Assembly (NCBI GenBank): GCA_027186245.1
Contig: CP114487.1
Location: forward strand, 4,025,001 to 4,089,000
Origin: Coriaria nepalensis
Lineage: Eukaryota > Streptophyta > Magnoliopsida > Cucurbitales > Coriariaceae
DNA length: 64,000 nucleotides
Direction of reading: 5' to 3'
Part shown: in pieces, positions 1 through 12,335 of the stretch
Position numbering within the stretch: position 1 is the first letter of the stretch
Layout: every line of letters begins with the position of its first letter
Program-made: the position numbers and the translations under genes
The notes under the pieces: model-generated
Databases searched by the model: none
What the model was told of the DNA's origin: nothing
The model's input: the letters and a program-made list of their open reading frames with translations, nothing else

Positions 1-3000
1 TCGGAATCTCCTTCGACCTTAGCATGGAATCCAAAAAATTCTCGGGTGAGGCATGATTTGTCAAGAGCTCGTCTCCGTGCTATAGAAAGCTCTCTTGAAA
101 ATGGGCAACAGATATGGGTCCCTCCATCTCCGGCTCATAGGAAGACTTGGGAGGAACAAGTAAACTTTTTTTGTTCCTCTTTTGAACTTGATAGATTTTG
201 AAAGAATTTGGTACAAGCTTGTATCATAAAGACACTTCTTACACTGGATGGTTGTGATGAGATATATTTTTGTTAATGGTATAGGCGCACATTGAGCGAG
301 CATTGCATGATCATTTCCTCTTCAAGAAACTCACCGATTCTCAGTGCCATGTTTTATTAGATAGCATGCAAAGGGTTGAGGTTCAGCCTGGGGAAGTTGT
401 AGTTGAACAGGTAATTATTACTATCATCACTTTTTAGTTTTTTAATTTTTATATTTCCCTTTTTGCATCATTCCAACCAAGTAATCCAGCTGCTATGCCC
501 AATTTGTTTTGTCTACTTATAATGTACCTATTCTAGTTTAGGACCGAATCTGACTAAGTTGAGAGAGTAAGAGATAAACCAATAGCAGGATAAGCAACCG
601 ACTCAAGATCAATATTGAATGTTTAATTGCTGTATACTGTTGAGTAATGATCATAGAACTGGATGGAGATGTCATTCATTCTCAAAGCAGTCTTGATACC
701 TGGCATATATCGGTGAGTTTGGCTAAATATTTGCCAAACTCCAGTTTGAATCCAATTTGACATACAATTTGTATCCATGTTCCCAAAACCCATAGAAAAA
801 TGCTTATCAATTTGAATTCAGTTTGACAATTGATTCAAAATACTGGTTTTGAAACCCTGCTAGACCTGAGGTCGCCTGTAAACACCTATAAGTTAACATT
901 GAGAAGAAATGAAATAGATTCATTTTAAGCAAATGCAATTCTTGGTTCCTTTGACGTCTTAATTTCCAAAGTGTAAGGATCATCTTTCTTTTACAGGGTG
1001 GTGAAGGTGACTGTTTTTATGTGGTTGGTAGTGGAGAATTTGAGGTCTTCGCAAATCAGGTTCTCTTTTCATTGCTTTTATTTCCACATGAATGGAAATT
1101 TACCATTTTTCGTTTGTTCTCCATAATGTATGATTTTTGAGACGGTTATTCAATTGCATAAATATGATAGCAGGAAGAAAATAACAGAGAGGTTCCCCGA
1201 GTTCTACAGCGTTATACAGCTGAGAACTTATCTTCCTTTGGAGAGCTTGCACTAATGTAAGTAATTTCTTCTCACGAATAATTATTCAATGTTTATCTCT
1301 GCATTTGACAAAATGCTATCCTGGAAAGAAGTTGAAATGCAATCTGGAAAGAGAAAAAAGGTTTAAAATTACTTCAGAGAAGCATGGTTTAGCCGGAAGT
1401 ATACATAATTTGATCTAAATTCACTTTGGGCCCAGAAAAGAGAAGTTATCCTTGCATAAAGTTTCATATCCATTTGATTTAAAAATTTTCTTTTGTTATG
1501 TTTTTTTTTTAAGTACATTTTGTATTTAATGCTTTTGCGAATATGTCTCTCCACAGGTATAACAAACCCCTCCAAGCATCAGTCAGAGCTGTAACACACG
1601 GAACACTTTGGGCTTTGAAAAGAGAAGACTTTCGTGGAATTCTTATGTCGGAATTTACCAATCTATCCTCCTTGAAGTTGCTTAGATCAGTAGATCTTCT
1701 ATCAAGATTGACAATCATGCAGCTTAGTCGAATTGCAGATTGTCTTTCCGACATGTCTTTCTCAGATGGCCAACCTATAGTTAATAAGGTAATACTGCTC
1801 TTTCTATAACCATTTAGGGCCAGTTTGCTTCAGTTTAAGAATTGGTATTTTTTCTCTTGATTTTTTCTTCTTATTTTTTCCCTACTAAATTCATTTGCAG
1901 AGCGAACACTTGAATGCATTGTACATAATCCAAAAGGGACAAGTGAGGATTACTTTTGACAGAGATTTAAATAGTGCAAACATTAGCAGCCTCAACTTTC
2001 AAGGCCAGAAGAATCCACAAAGCAGTGAAAATATTTCAGTGGTCAAGACTGAAGGAAGCTATTTCGGAGAATGGACACTTCTTGGAGAAAATGTTGACTC
2101 CTTAAGTGCAGTTGCTGTTGGTGATGTTGTCTGTGTCTTTTTAACAAAGGAAAAATTTGAGTCGGTTGTGGGCCCCATAGCGAAGATTTCTCAAGATGAT
2201 CAAAAGCATGTTCTGTTGTCTTTCTCCTAGTCATCTTTCTTACTTTTTAACACTAGTAGCATGCTAGTTTTTATCAGAGCCGTATTAATACAATATTGCT
2301 GTTACTGTTGTCTTACATCATGTAGGGCAAAGGATCAATCTTCAGACTTCCCCAAGGAATCTTCCAAGTCTGTCAATATTTCAGGTCTTACTAATGTTGA
2401 GCTAACTGACCTGGTAACAACTCCAACATCTTGTTTGTTCATTATGTTGTATCACCTTATACCTGAAAAGGCACTTCTAACAGTCTAGTTTTTAATCATT
2501 TTGGTTTTAGGTATGGAAAAGATGTATATACTCCAACGACTTCAGCGAGATTGGGCTTGTACAGTTAAAGAATTCAGGTTTGTTGTCTATTTATTTATTT
2601 TATATTTTATGAGAGTCCAAGTTAGCCTTTCTCCAAACAAACCGATCTCATATTCGAGCCTAAAACGACATTGTCAAGCTCAATCCTACTTGATTTCATT
2701 AATTTAATTTCATTCTGGTTATCAATTCTATTGGGCTCTAAGGGTTACATAAACTGATGAAAGTATTTTTCGGATTGAAATTGGTTGCTACCAGAAAATG
2801 TGCTTAGTCTAAAAAGATTTTTAAAGCAGAAGGTGAAAAGACTAGGGAAGGAATCACAAGTGTTGAAGGAGAAGAATCTCTTGAAGAGCTTGAGCCTTTC
2901 GGCTTATGTGCCTCAATTTCTTTGCACTTGTTCGGATCAATCACATGCGGGGATATTGTTTAATACATACCTTGCTTGTCCATTGTCTTCAATTCTTCTT

Positions 3001-5589
3001 ACTCCACTAGATGAGCCATCTGTGCGTTTCATTGCGGCCTCTCTTGTTATTGCCTTAGAAGATTTGCACAAGGTCTCTTTCCATTGAACTGTCTATGTCT
3101 CGGTCTTTTTTTTCTTTCTTTCCTCTATGGTTGAATTATTAATTTCTGGATTTACGGTTATGTTACAGCCTCTCTCTTTGTATATTTGCCTTTTTATTCA
3201 ATTTTCAGAATGCCATTCTCTACAGAGGAATCTCTCCAGATGCTTTAATGTTGGACCGAACTGGACATATACAGGTTTGTGCTTTGCTAAACTTTGTTTT
3301 GTGATTCGATGTTTGAATCTAGCTTGGATTTAAAATCCAGTCTGGGCCCCACAAAACTCCAATTTGTCCCAAATACATTTTTTATTTTTATTTTTCTGGT
3401 GTTATCCACAAACAAAATTATGTTATCTCACAATCTAACCATAATACAGTTTGCATAAAATCCAGCCTATAATAATCTCTTTTTGCTCTTAGTTTGAAGT
3501 AAAAGGAATTGATTGATAGCTGTGCTTGTTATTTTAATATATCCTCTTTCTTTCTTTCTTTCTTTTTTTTTTTGGTAGTTGGTGGACTTCATGTTTGGAA
3601 AGAAGTTATTGAATGAGCGAACGTTTACTATTTGTGGAACGGCCGACTTTTTAGCTCCTGAGATAGTCCAGGGAAAAGGCCACGGGTTTGCTGCTGACTG
3701 GTGAGCATCTTTGCCTTTAGCACTCTAAACTTACCTCATTGCCTATATGTTTTGCCAAGGGAAGAAAAAAAGAAACCCTCATTGCAAAGAGTTGAGATGA
3801 ATTTCCACATCTGAGCAGACTCCACAGTCACGGTCCTTTTAGTAGAAGTAGCCATCGCATAAGAAAAAATATTTGTACGGGCGGATCCAAGGGGAGTCAT
3901 TGCATCCCCTAGCCTTGCTCAATATTATATTTTTACCTCCTATTTTATAGGTTTTTATATAATTTTCCACTAAATTTAGTTAGTTATTCATTTTTGCCCA
4001 CCCTTATACTTGTAGGAAATTTTTAATTTAGGAAAATATACCCCTCTTTCAAAATTTTAAAGAATATACCCACAGATTTCATTCTTTTCACAAATATATC
4101 CCATATTTTTAATGTTGAAAAAAATGACCCCTGATATTTAGTGAAGAAAAATAATTTCAACTCTTCAAATTTTTGGCCCCCCTTCACTAAGTTTCCGGGT
4201 CCAGCCCTTATATATATATTTATATATACATATACACACATAACAAATGCATAATACATACTTACATACATATATATATATATGTGGGTCAAAAGAACCA
4301 CAGGTGTGCCCTTGTAGAGGTAGAGAATTACACTACCATAACACATGCTGAGGTTTGTTCCGAAGACGTGCATTTAATCAAGGGTGAAACTTTTTCGTGA
4401 ACTGTTAACAAGTGGACTAAAATGTAGGTCTTTTCCAAAATATTGAGGGTGCATTTGCAAAATTTTGAAATTATAATACGAGTGCATATAAGAGTATTTA
4501 TATTAGCTTCTCCATAAGTGTTTTCAAATTTAACTTAATTTTATAGAATATGATATTTTAGGTAATAGCTATTATTAATAATTAAATCAATTAAATACTA
4601 TTATTTATTTCATTATTCATTATTTTGTTTAATAAAAGAGTTAATAAGAAAGAAAATATTATTAAAATAAGTCTTAATTTTGCTAGAGTGATGTTTAAAA
4701 TTTGAAGAATCAATGTAGTAAAGTTGAACTTAAAATTAAATATAGTTAATCTGACGTGGGATATTTTTTTATAAAAAAATGTTCATATTCTTAGAAAAAA
4801 ATATAGCTACTATGAGCATTTAGCTGACCTGATTTGAATGCTCTAATTTTATCTGGATCGTTCAGCTATATAGGGGTGTAGGACTTGCCAAATTATCATT
4901 TAGATAGGATGTCTTTGTGAAGATGAGTAGATGGTTTCCGAGATTCTGATTCTTTGAGAACTTTCTTCCCCCCGGACACAGCTTAACAACTTTCATTGTA
5001 CTGTGCTTCTTCTTTCCAGCAATTAGAATTATTTTCTTCAGGTCACTAAATTCGTTGGGAAAAAATTGTAGGTGGGCCCTTGGAGTGTTAATCTATTTCA
5101 TGCTGAAAGTGGAATTGCCATTTGGATCGTGGAGAGAGAGCGAGGTCGACACATTTGCCAAAATTGCTAAAGGATATTTAAATCTTCCTCAGATCTTCAG
5201 TCCTGAAGTTATCGATCTTCTCACCAAGGTATTCCCAAAATTCTCTCTCCCCCCTCCTTTTTTTTTCTCTGGAGTTGCAACACAATTGGGTGATACCCTA
5301 TTTTGTTTTGTCAATAAAAAATTACAATGTTCAGTTACTTGAAGTCAATGAAAATGCAAGACTCAGAGGTGAAGGGTCTGGGACCCGTTCTGGGTCCATA
5401 CGAAGCCATCCGTGGTTCAATGGTGTTGATTGGAAAGGGATCAAAGACTCTACTTTTCCTGTTCCTACTGTGATTCTTTCTCGGGTTTCTCTACATTTGG
5501 AAAGTTATTCTGAAGATTGTAGTGTTCCTTTAGTTAACCCTCTTCAAGATGAAGACGAAAGCATTACGGAATGGATAGATGAGTGGTAG
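1..5589 (+). CDS. PP2C / cyclic-nucleotide-binding / kinase-like fusion protein, 3' part (5' end outside window)
   Basis: Thirteen exons join in frame: 1-159, 285-410, 997-1059, 1174-1256, 1557-1788, 1901-2214 (or 2217), 2326-2413, 2511-2577, 2795-3072, 3209-3274, 3579-3700, 5072-5228 and 5335-5589. They give about 669 residues ending ITEWIDEW. The architecture matches the single-copy plant family typified by Arabidopsis At2g20050 (about 1,090 aa: PP2C, two cNMP-binding domains, AGC-like kinase); the PP2C half should lie upstream of the window. Two cNMP-binding folds are visible (GGEGDCFYVVGSGEFEVF, exon 3; GSYFGEWTLLGEN, exon 6), followed by a kinase-like lobe with APEI (exon 11) and DWWALGVLIYFML (exons 11/12). 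Several active-site residues are not canonical: the HRD-type loop reads YRGISPDAL and DFG reads DFM. A rice member has been described as a cGMP-dependent kinase, so activity remains open. The large intron 3701-5071 holds a MITE-like insertion. The 5' end is simply cut by the window. Confidence 0.93.
3879..4208. mobile_element. MITE-like insertion in an intron of the PP2C/kinase gene
   Basis: The block starts with GGGCGGATCCAAGG and ends with GGGTCCAGCCCT, an imperfect inverted pair of the kind seen at the ends of short non-autonomous DNA transposons in plants. The interior is AT-rich and non-coding, and TA-rich microsatellite follows directly. It lies wholly within intron 3701-5071, so it should not alter the protein. 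The family is not identified. Confidence 0.45.
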
Positions 5590-7389
5590 AAAAGAAAAAA
5601 GAAAACAAGAAAAGAATTACGTAATATCCCGGCATTTTGATTCATTGTTCATTTGTTCGATCCAAATGTGGAGCCTGATGGTGATTAAAAGTGCAGAAGT
5701 TTACAAGCAGATTATGTTACTTTTCGATCCTTTGATTAATTTGGAATGTGATCATATATCACGATCCAAGTGGTACATATTTTGGGATTCCTCGATCCCG
5801 TTTGATTAGCTTAACCGGGTTAGGCGGAGAGGTCGGAGGGTAGATTTGTTTGCTTGAATATTTATTTTCCTTGGTCAAAAATTTTTTTTTTTAAATCAAT
5901 TGTTGCTCTTGTAAATATCAATTGTAAATGAATGAGGGTTCATTTTACCTTATAAATTTGTAGTAAAATTGATGGGAGCTAAAATTACATACATGTGTCG
6001 CCATGCACACAAATGACGGATGTCTTTTTGATCTTTTGAACAAACTAACTGCATGCTGAAGATTACATTATCCAGAAATGATCGCAATTCAGAAACAGCT
6101 TCCTTTTGATCATTAAATTCTAAGGGAATCAGTTGATAATCTCTCCATAAGTAATGTAGTCCAGGTACTCCAATTTCCTTGCAAGTTAAGGGACAATTAA
6201 TGCTTACTGTGTAGCCAAATAACGATACAAAAGTGATAAGTGGAAAGAATGTATAAAAATGACAAGACCCGTTTCAACATACGACTTTATGATTGGTTTC
6301 GTCTAACTCCTTACTAAGTAAAATTTTATCCTTCTTAAATATTTATGTAGTGATAATTAGTTTTCCCAATCAATGGTAAGTAATGTTTTTGTTTTAGGTT
6401 TCACTTTGTTGTGTTGGGTTCCTCATTCTTCATCTCTGATCCCCTAGTTCTTCTATATATATTCTTCATGGTTTTGACCTTTCATTCTTTGCTATTTCAT
6501 CTCTCTTCCTCGTTGTGGCTTGATATGCTGTAGATGAAGTGGGAGTTGACTTTTGGTTTGTGAGGTGACATTTAATTTATTTGTTGCACTTGGCAAGGAA
6601 AGATGCGGGGAGGAATCATAGCAACTAGAATATGGTAGCATTCTTCAAATTCATAATTTTTTTCAAATACACAAATCACCTTTTTGCCACTTTTAGTTCT
6701 AAGATGTCACGAGGTTATGGCCCAATTGATAATGTATTTTAAAAAATTCAGCTTCTTAAAAATGATGATGATGAAGAACACGATGATGTGTTTGGAACAA
6801 GAAAGACAAGCACTGTTGGAGATCAAGGCCTTCTTTGACTAATATGTACTTAGTACCAGGCGAAGAACAATATCATGAGTACTATCTCCCGTCTACATGG
6901 GTAGTAATGCCCAAAATGCTGAGTGCTGCAATTGTGAAGGAGTCCAATATAACCCTACCACAGGTCATATGTTGGGTCTCTCCCTTTCCTATATATTTTC
7001 TTATATCAACAGTTAATAATGATAGAGAAGAGAGGAGTGTTATTTAATATATCTCTATTCTATCATTTAAAATGTTATCATCGATTAGTCTAATTATAAT
7101 AAAAGTACGCAATATTAAGTGATTTAATTAATTATATATAATAATTATTATTTATTGATGATGTAATATTAAAAATAATAATTAATATACGTACTTTGGT
7201 TTTTGAAAAAGGATTTTTGATGAAGTTGGAGATGTTAGACTTTAATGACGGTGGATACAACAATACCATATTCTCATGTTTAGGTGAAGTCACTCTATTT
7301 TTAAGAGATTTAAAACTCAAATATACTTATAGGCTTACGAGGTCTCTTCCTACTAAAGATATTAATATTTTTTTAAATTAATATTATTA
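5590..7389. other. Intergenic region with one unrecognised ORF
   Basis: This holds the 3' UTR of the PP2C/kinase gene and then AT-rich DNA. Around 6750-6964 there is a possible coding scrap: an acceptor-like AG at 6750 is followed by an acidic reading frame (DDDEEHDD) that ends at a TGA, and an overlapping frame at 6835-7047 reads MTNMYLVPGEEQYHEYYLPS and ends near CAG|GTCATA at about 6963. I do not recognise either. They could be a decayed exon. I see no other gene here. Confidence 0.4.
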
Positions 7390-8640
7390 TTATTAACCAA
7401 GAAAATGATATCCTATCCGGCAGCGCATTGACCTTGTCCACTTTCTCCTCTCTCCCTAAATTGCCTCGGAAAGGTTTCGCACTTGCGAGGATTCGAATTT
7501 GAAGGGTCAGAACAAGGCTATGATACCATTGGGATTGGAAAATGATATCCTACCCAGTAAGGTAGCGTCGTGACCTTATCCACTTTTTCCTCAGACCGGA
7601 AATGATATCCTACCCAGTAAGGCAATGCAGTGATCTTATCCACTTTTTCTTTCCTCTCCCCAAATTGCCCTGAAAAGTTTCGCACCCGCGGAGATTCGAA
7701 TTTGGATCGTGAAAGGTCATAACAAAGCTTTGATACCACTTATACTTGAAAAGGATATCCTACCCAATAAGGCAGCATAGTGACCTTATCCACTTTTTCC
7801 TACTTGAGTCAATCTAAGTCGCTTCTCCTATTCCCCTATCCTATGGAACTTACAACAGAGCTTAGAACCTATCTTGCTAAAGAGAGGGACCGAGTACTCT
7901 TTATTCATTTTGGTGTGTAGGATCCTTCACCAGAAGCAAGCACAAAACATACTAGAAATATGTTGTACTTACAATCTAAAATAGGAAGAGGATTAAGGGC
8001 TTTTGGGAAAGAGAGAAAAATTTAGGTAAATAAGATTTTATTATCAGAAAATATTCTTATAGAGGGTATTCTTTTCAATCCCTCTTAAAGAAAGAGGGAA
8101 ATAACCTTGCCCTTTTTATAGGCGAAGGAAGAAGCCTTTAGAGATAGCGGGAAGAGCCTACTGATGCAACCGACTAACTTTTTTACAGACTGATTACAAA
8201 TTTTAACTAAAGCTAGTAGTCCATGTAAAATTATTACAAGATGACAAACCGTCAAACTTTTAAGAAAATATCTTTAAGCGATAAGGGAGAATCTCATCTA
8301 GCTAGTAGATAGACAGAGTTATCTAGAATTCTAGGAAAGAGACAAATTGAAATTGTCGTATTCTTCTTGGTCGGAGTCAATGTCTCCAGTAAAGTGCTTA
8401 TACCAAGGATTGGATGGTCCGGGCGAGTTGGGTTTGTAACTTAGGTCACAATCCATCGGATCTTAGGAGTCCTCGTAGTAGCTTGCCAAGTACCGGTGAT
8501 AAAGAACTCGAGGAGCATAAGGAGGATCTAGTCTTACATCATTTAGCTAGCAAAGAAAGTTGTGAAGAGATTTCTTAACAGAATTCTAGCCATTGGGTAC
8601 CCATGTCATATACGGTATGGTAATTAGATAATTTTATTAT
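7390..8640 (-). mobile_element. LTR-retroelement remnant with repeated LTR-end / tRNA-Met primer-site junctions
   Basis: Read on the minus strand, a promoter-like TATAAAAAGG lies at about 8111-8121. About 380 nt downstream is TGGTATCAAAGC (around 7738-7727), close to the usual tRNA-iMet primer-binding site TGGTATCAGAGC. A second copy, TGGTATCATAGC, is near 7528-7517. No gag or pol coding is seen. A pararetrovirus-like leader has a similar layout, but a copia-type LTR end is simpler. All boundaries are approximate. Confidence 0.45.
7403..7790. repeat. Four degenerate direct repeats (GATATCC...TTATCCACTTTTTCC)
   Basis: Copies of a unit of about 45 bp beginning (A)ATGATATCCTACCCAGTAA and ending TTATCCACTTTTTCC start near 7403, 7541, 7601 and 7751. 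The first is the most diverged. Two copies are followed by a longer shared stretch containing TTTCGCAC...GATTCGAATTTG and TGATACCA, so the array is made of two unit types. It seems to be a rearranged end of the retroelement remnant. Confidence 0.75.
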
Positions 8641-9213
8641 ATAATTTTAGGGTTTTTTTTATGAACTCATTATTTAATAATATGCAATGAAGTTTTTATT
8701 TGACTAAAAATTTATTTTTTATTTGAGATGCTCTTAAACTTTTAGTTATTTAATAATTTGATAATTAAACAATTTGATAATTTTATTTGAATTGGTCTTT
8801 AGACCTCTGATTAATGAATTGTTCTCAGAACTTAAAATCTCAAATATTCTTACTTATTTTAATAATAATTTATTATGAATATTTTATTTAAAAAAGACTC
8901 AGTTCATTTTAAATTCTGATAGGTCCATGATAAACACAAAAAGCTTTCCAGGGGTTAGCTAATTTTTTACAAAGCTCAACTCAACTTAATCCTAAATATT
9001 GAAAAACCCTAAAAACACCAGCGGGGAGGGCCGTTTTGACACCTTAGTATGAATTCTGAACCAAGCTAACTGCATCATCAAACCAATCACATTTCTCCTT
9101 TCTTCGTTTATAAAATTTTCGCGGAAGAAGAAGAATAGAGATAATATAGAAACTGCTCAAAAGATCTCAATCAAGCTCGAAAATTCATCAAATTTTAGCT
9201 TTCTTCCTCTACA
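8641..9213. promoter_or_regulatory. Upstream region of the DERLIN gene, with a telo-box
   Basis: AT-rich DNA leads to the DERLIN start at 9214. A telo-box AAACCCTAA lies at 9004-9012, about 200 bp upstream; this element is common near the transcription start of plant housekeeping genes. TATAAAAT occurs near 9110. Both are plausible core-promoter parts judged only by position and sequence. Confidence 0.4.
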
Positions 9214-11580
9214 ATGTCTTCGCCGGCTGAGTACTTCTCTATTCTTTTCAACTTTTTCGCACTATTTTTCATGTTTTCAATCATGTTCTTGGCCTTCTAC
9301 CTCAACTCTATTGGAAATTTTGAATTTGTCAACTGGATCGGATAGAATTTTGTTTGAAAGAATTTAGGAGGTGGAATGTTAGATTAGGCTTTGTTAGCTG
9401 AAATGTGAATTGGGGGTTAAGGATTAGGTTAAATGTAAATTCAGCTTGTCTTCTTCAAGATTTAGTCCTCAATTCTTTTTTCTTTCTCTCTTCCCAGATT
9501 TTATCACTCTCTGCCGCCAATAAGTAAGGCTTATGGGACGCTGTGCCTTGTGGCAACTACGGCCTTCCAACTGGGACTTTATAATCCTTTGGATATTGCA
9601 TTGATACATGGATTAGTATTCAAGAATTTTCAGGTATTAGTTCCAGTTTTTGTGATTGTGGCTGTATGTTATACTTAGTTTGTTAACTAGATTCTCCCAT
9701 TGAAATACTCTTTTCAATCTTTACGCCTCATGGTTTTAGTCCGTTCGGTATTGCATTTGTTCCTTAAATTTGTGATGATTTAGTTAAATGAACTCTACTT
9801 AAAATCTTAATTGTATTTGACATTCTAGAGGAAAAAAGATTCAATGGAATGCTTCAACATTTTGCCTCGTTATGGTAGTTATTTGTCCCAAGATTTTTAT
9901 TTTTTTTTTCCTTCCAGTGTTCTAGCTATGATGAGTAGGAGGTGCTTGTCTTGGTGCATTTGTGTTTGCTGTGGGATCTCGTTTTTTTCTGTGGCAATTT
10001 TTTATATGTTTTGATAATTCTGAAATGCCTTTTAAAGGATATAAAATTTATTTAGACCTCAGCCTGGATAAATGACATGTAGGAAGAATGGTAAAAAGGC
10101 TATCTGAGAGATCAGGATATACCTACTTAAGTTTCTTCATAAAGAATCAGTTCTAGAAAATACACTATCCTATTAAGTTTGTCATTTGTCAAGTGCACTG
10201 CCCTTTTTACACTCCAGAATGTTATTCTTGTTTCGCTGTTTCTTACAACTAGTAAGAGAGCTGTTTTTGCAAATTTGGCCTTTATTTGTAGGTGTGGAGG
10301 ATGATTACTACCTTCTTTTTTCTTGGCAAATTCTCAATCAATTTCGGAATCCGGCTGTTAATGATGTAAGTTATATTTTGGAAGAACAACCTATCTGATA
10401 AAGTGAATGTTTGAATCTCAGTCCAACTATATCTAGTCCTTTTCCAATTTGTATCTTAGTTCTGCTATCTTTTAAAAAGTAGAACTTAGTATTTTATCTA
10501 TTCAAAGTATAATCGTATGATTGAACAGAGCGAGATATGGGGTACAACTGGAGAATGGACCATTTCAGAGAAGGACAGCAGATTTCTTGTGGATGATAAT
10601 CTTTGGAGCCCTGACATTACTGGTGTGTTTTCTATAGATTGATCTATGTCATATAATCGTTTGATTCTTGATAAAAGAGTTGGATTAACAGGGTCATTTG
10701 AAATGTAGTAATGTGAAAATGGGACTCTTCTAATCTAAAAACTATCTTTATTTTATTTTAGAACTCTGTATGCACATTTGAATCAACACTGTTGCCACTG
10801 CCAATCCATAGTAGCAGCTTAAGGAATCAATTTTGAGCTTTGGCTCTTACATCTTCGTCATTTCCAAGTATTACACTTGCTTGCACTTAACAGCTAACGT
10901 CTCTTCCTTTTCTCCTTTCATGTACTTCCTGAAATTTAGGCATTATCTGCCATCCCAATCTTTTGGTCCCCATTCTTAGGGATATCACTTGTGTTCATGC
11001 TTCTCTATCTTTGGAGTAGAGAATTTCCAAATGCGCAGATCAACATATATGGCCTTGTGACTCTTAAGGTACTCTTAGCTAGCTTACTCATTTTTTTGAA
11101 GTTTTAAGCAAGAGTTGGTTTTCTCACTTTCTCATAAATGCAATGTAAATTGTATTTTCTTTGCAGGCATTTTACCTGCCCTGGGCTATGCTTGCACTTG
11201 ATGTCATTTTCGGTTCACCTATCATGCCTGATCTGCTTGGAATCATAGCGGGCCATCTGTATTACTTCCTTACCGTCCTGCATCCACTTTCAGGTGGAAA
11301 GAATATCTTACATACTCCTACCTGGGTGTATCCTTTTACTATTTTTGTTTCCTTCTATATATATATATATATATATATGTTATTGTCATGTATTTTTTTT
11401 TTTCTTGCTTACTTGAGCATGTGTTTTATCTGCAAATCTTTCCTTTAACTACTGCTGCACAGACATAAGATTGTCTCGAGATGGAGAATAGGAGCTCCTC
11501 AGCCAACAAGTCGCGGTGCTGAGTCTAACAACAGGAATTCTGGTCCTTTCAGAGGAAGATCCTACCGACTAAACGGATAA
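9214..11580 (+). CDS. DER1: DERLIN-1-like ER membrane protein
   Basis: Seven exons (9214-9230, 9498-9633, 10292-10365, 10529-10622, 10940-11068, 11167-11327, 11463-11580) join in frame to a 242-residue protein starting MSSPAEFYHSLPPISKAYG, the standard Derlin-1 N-terminus, and ending FRGRSYRLNG. Derlins are rhomboid-like pseudoproteases of the ER membrane that take part in ER-associated degradation with HRD1, SEL1/HRD3 and CDC48. Characteristic stretches are visible: WRMITTFFFLGKFSINF, ARYGVQLE, FWSPFLGISLVFMLLYLW and LGIIAGHLYYFLTVLHP, with several hydrophobic spans. The first exon codes for only five residues plus two bases and was placed by matching the acceptor at 9497. The start is the only ATG that fits the family. 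Intron 6 contains a TA microsatellite. Confidence 0.96.
11356..11378. repeat. (TA)n microsatellite in DERLIN intron 6
   Basis: About eleven TA units lie inside the intron between exons 11167-11327 and 11463-11580. Likely length-variable; no effect on coding is expected. Confidence 0.9.
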
Positions 11581-12335
11581 GCCTGCTTCATCTTCTGTTG
11601 AATAGGAAGATTCATAGAATTTGAAACTCCCTCACACTTAAGACTCTTCTGTTCATAGGAAAGAATTTGACCTCATGGGTCTTAACAACTAATTATCTCT
11701 GCTCAGTTAAATTTCTTGTCAAGAATTGTTTTGAAGAACATTGTTCACAAAAGCTACTAATGGAATCTTTTTTTTTTTTTTTTTGACATCCTACACTTAA
11801 TCAGTTTAGAGTTTCTTATGTCAAATTTTTTTATATGCACGGTGTGTTTGGTCAATAATGTAATGTATAAAAATAATATTTATGATTATAAAAAATCATA
11901 TAATAAAAATATAATGAGTTAATAATTATTTATTTAATGGGTTAATAAATAATAATGTAAATATTCATCAATTTATTACACTCTTTAAATATAAATTTGG
12001 TCCACTACTATTATTACCCTAAATTCTATATCTAAATCTCCATTATGAGTCGTTTTTGGCAATTTACTTTTTATAAGGGATTTGTAGGATTTGATCTTAA
12101 ATAAATCGTTAACGAAAAAAGCGAAAAAAAAGGTGGAGGTGAATGGCAGGAATTGAATGGAGCGGAGCGGACGGCAGAGATGAAATGACAAATCGGACCA
12201 TTTGTTTTGTTCAAAGCTCTCCCACGCTTCTTTCGCGCTATTTTTAAGCTCCATTTCCGAATCCCATCCAACAGCAAACGCGAATAGTAGAATAAGAATC
12301 AATCATAGCAGTTGGAGGAGCAAGAAGCAGCAACA
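11581..12335. other. Intergenic: DERLIN 3' UTR and profilin-1 promoter
   Basis: The first 200 bases are probably DERLIN 3' UTR. An AT-rich stretch at 11830-11990 has no coding frame. The last part is the profilin upstream region and leader, ending GCAGCAACA before the ATG. I see no further gene. Confidence 0.6.

Noticed and set aside
4023..4373. 116-codon minus-strand ORF with repeated Tyr/Ile/Val
   Set aside because: It comes from TA-rich microsatellite and MITE sequence inside an intron.
7403..7790. CRISPR-like regular repeats
   Set aside because: Spacing is irregular, units are long and degenerate and the genome is a plant; it is retroelement-derived.
12312..12335. Upstream in-frame ATG as the profilin-1 start
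   Set aside because: It would add eight residues before the invariant MSWQ start of plant profilins.
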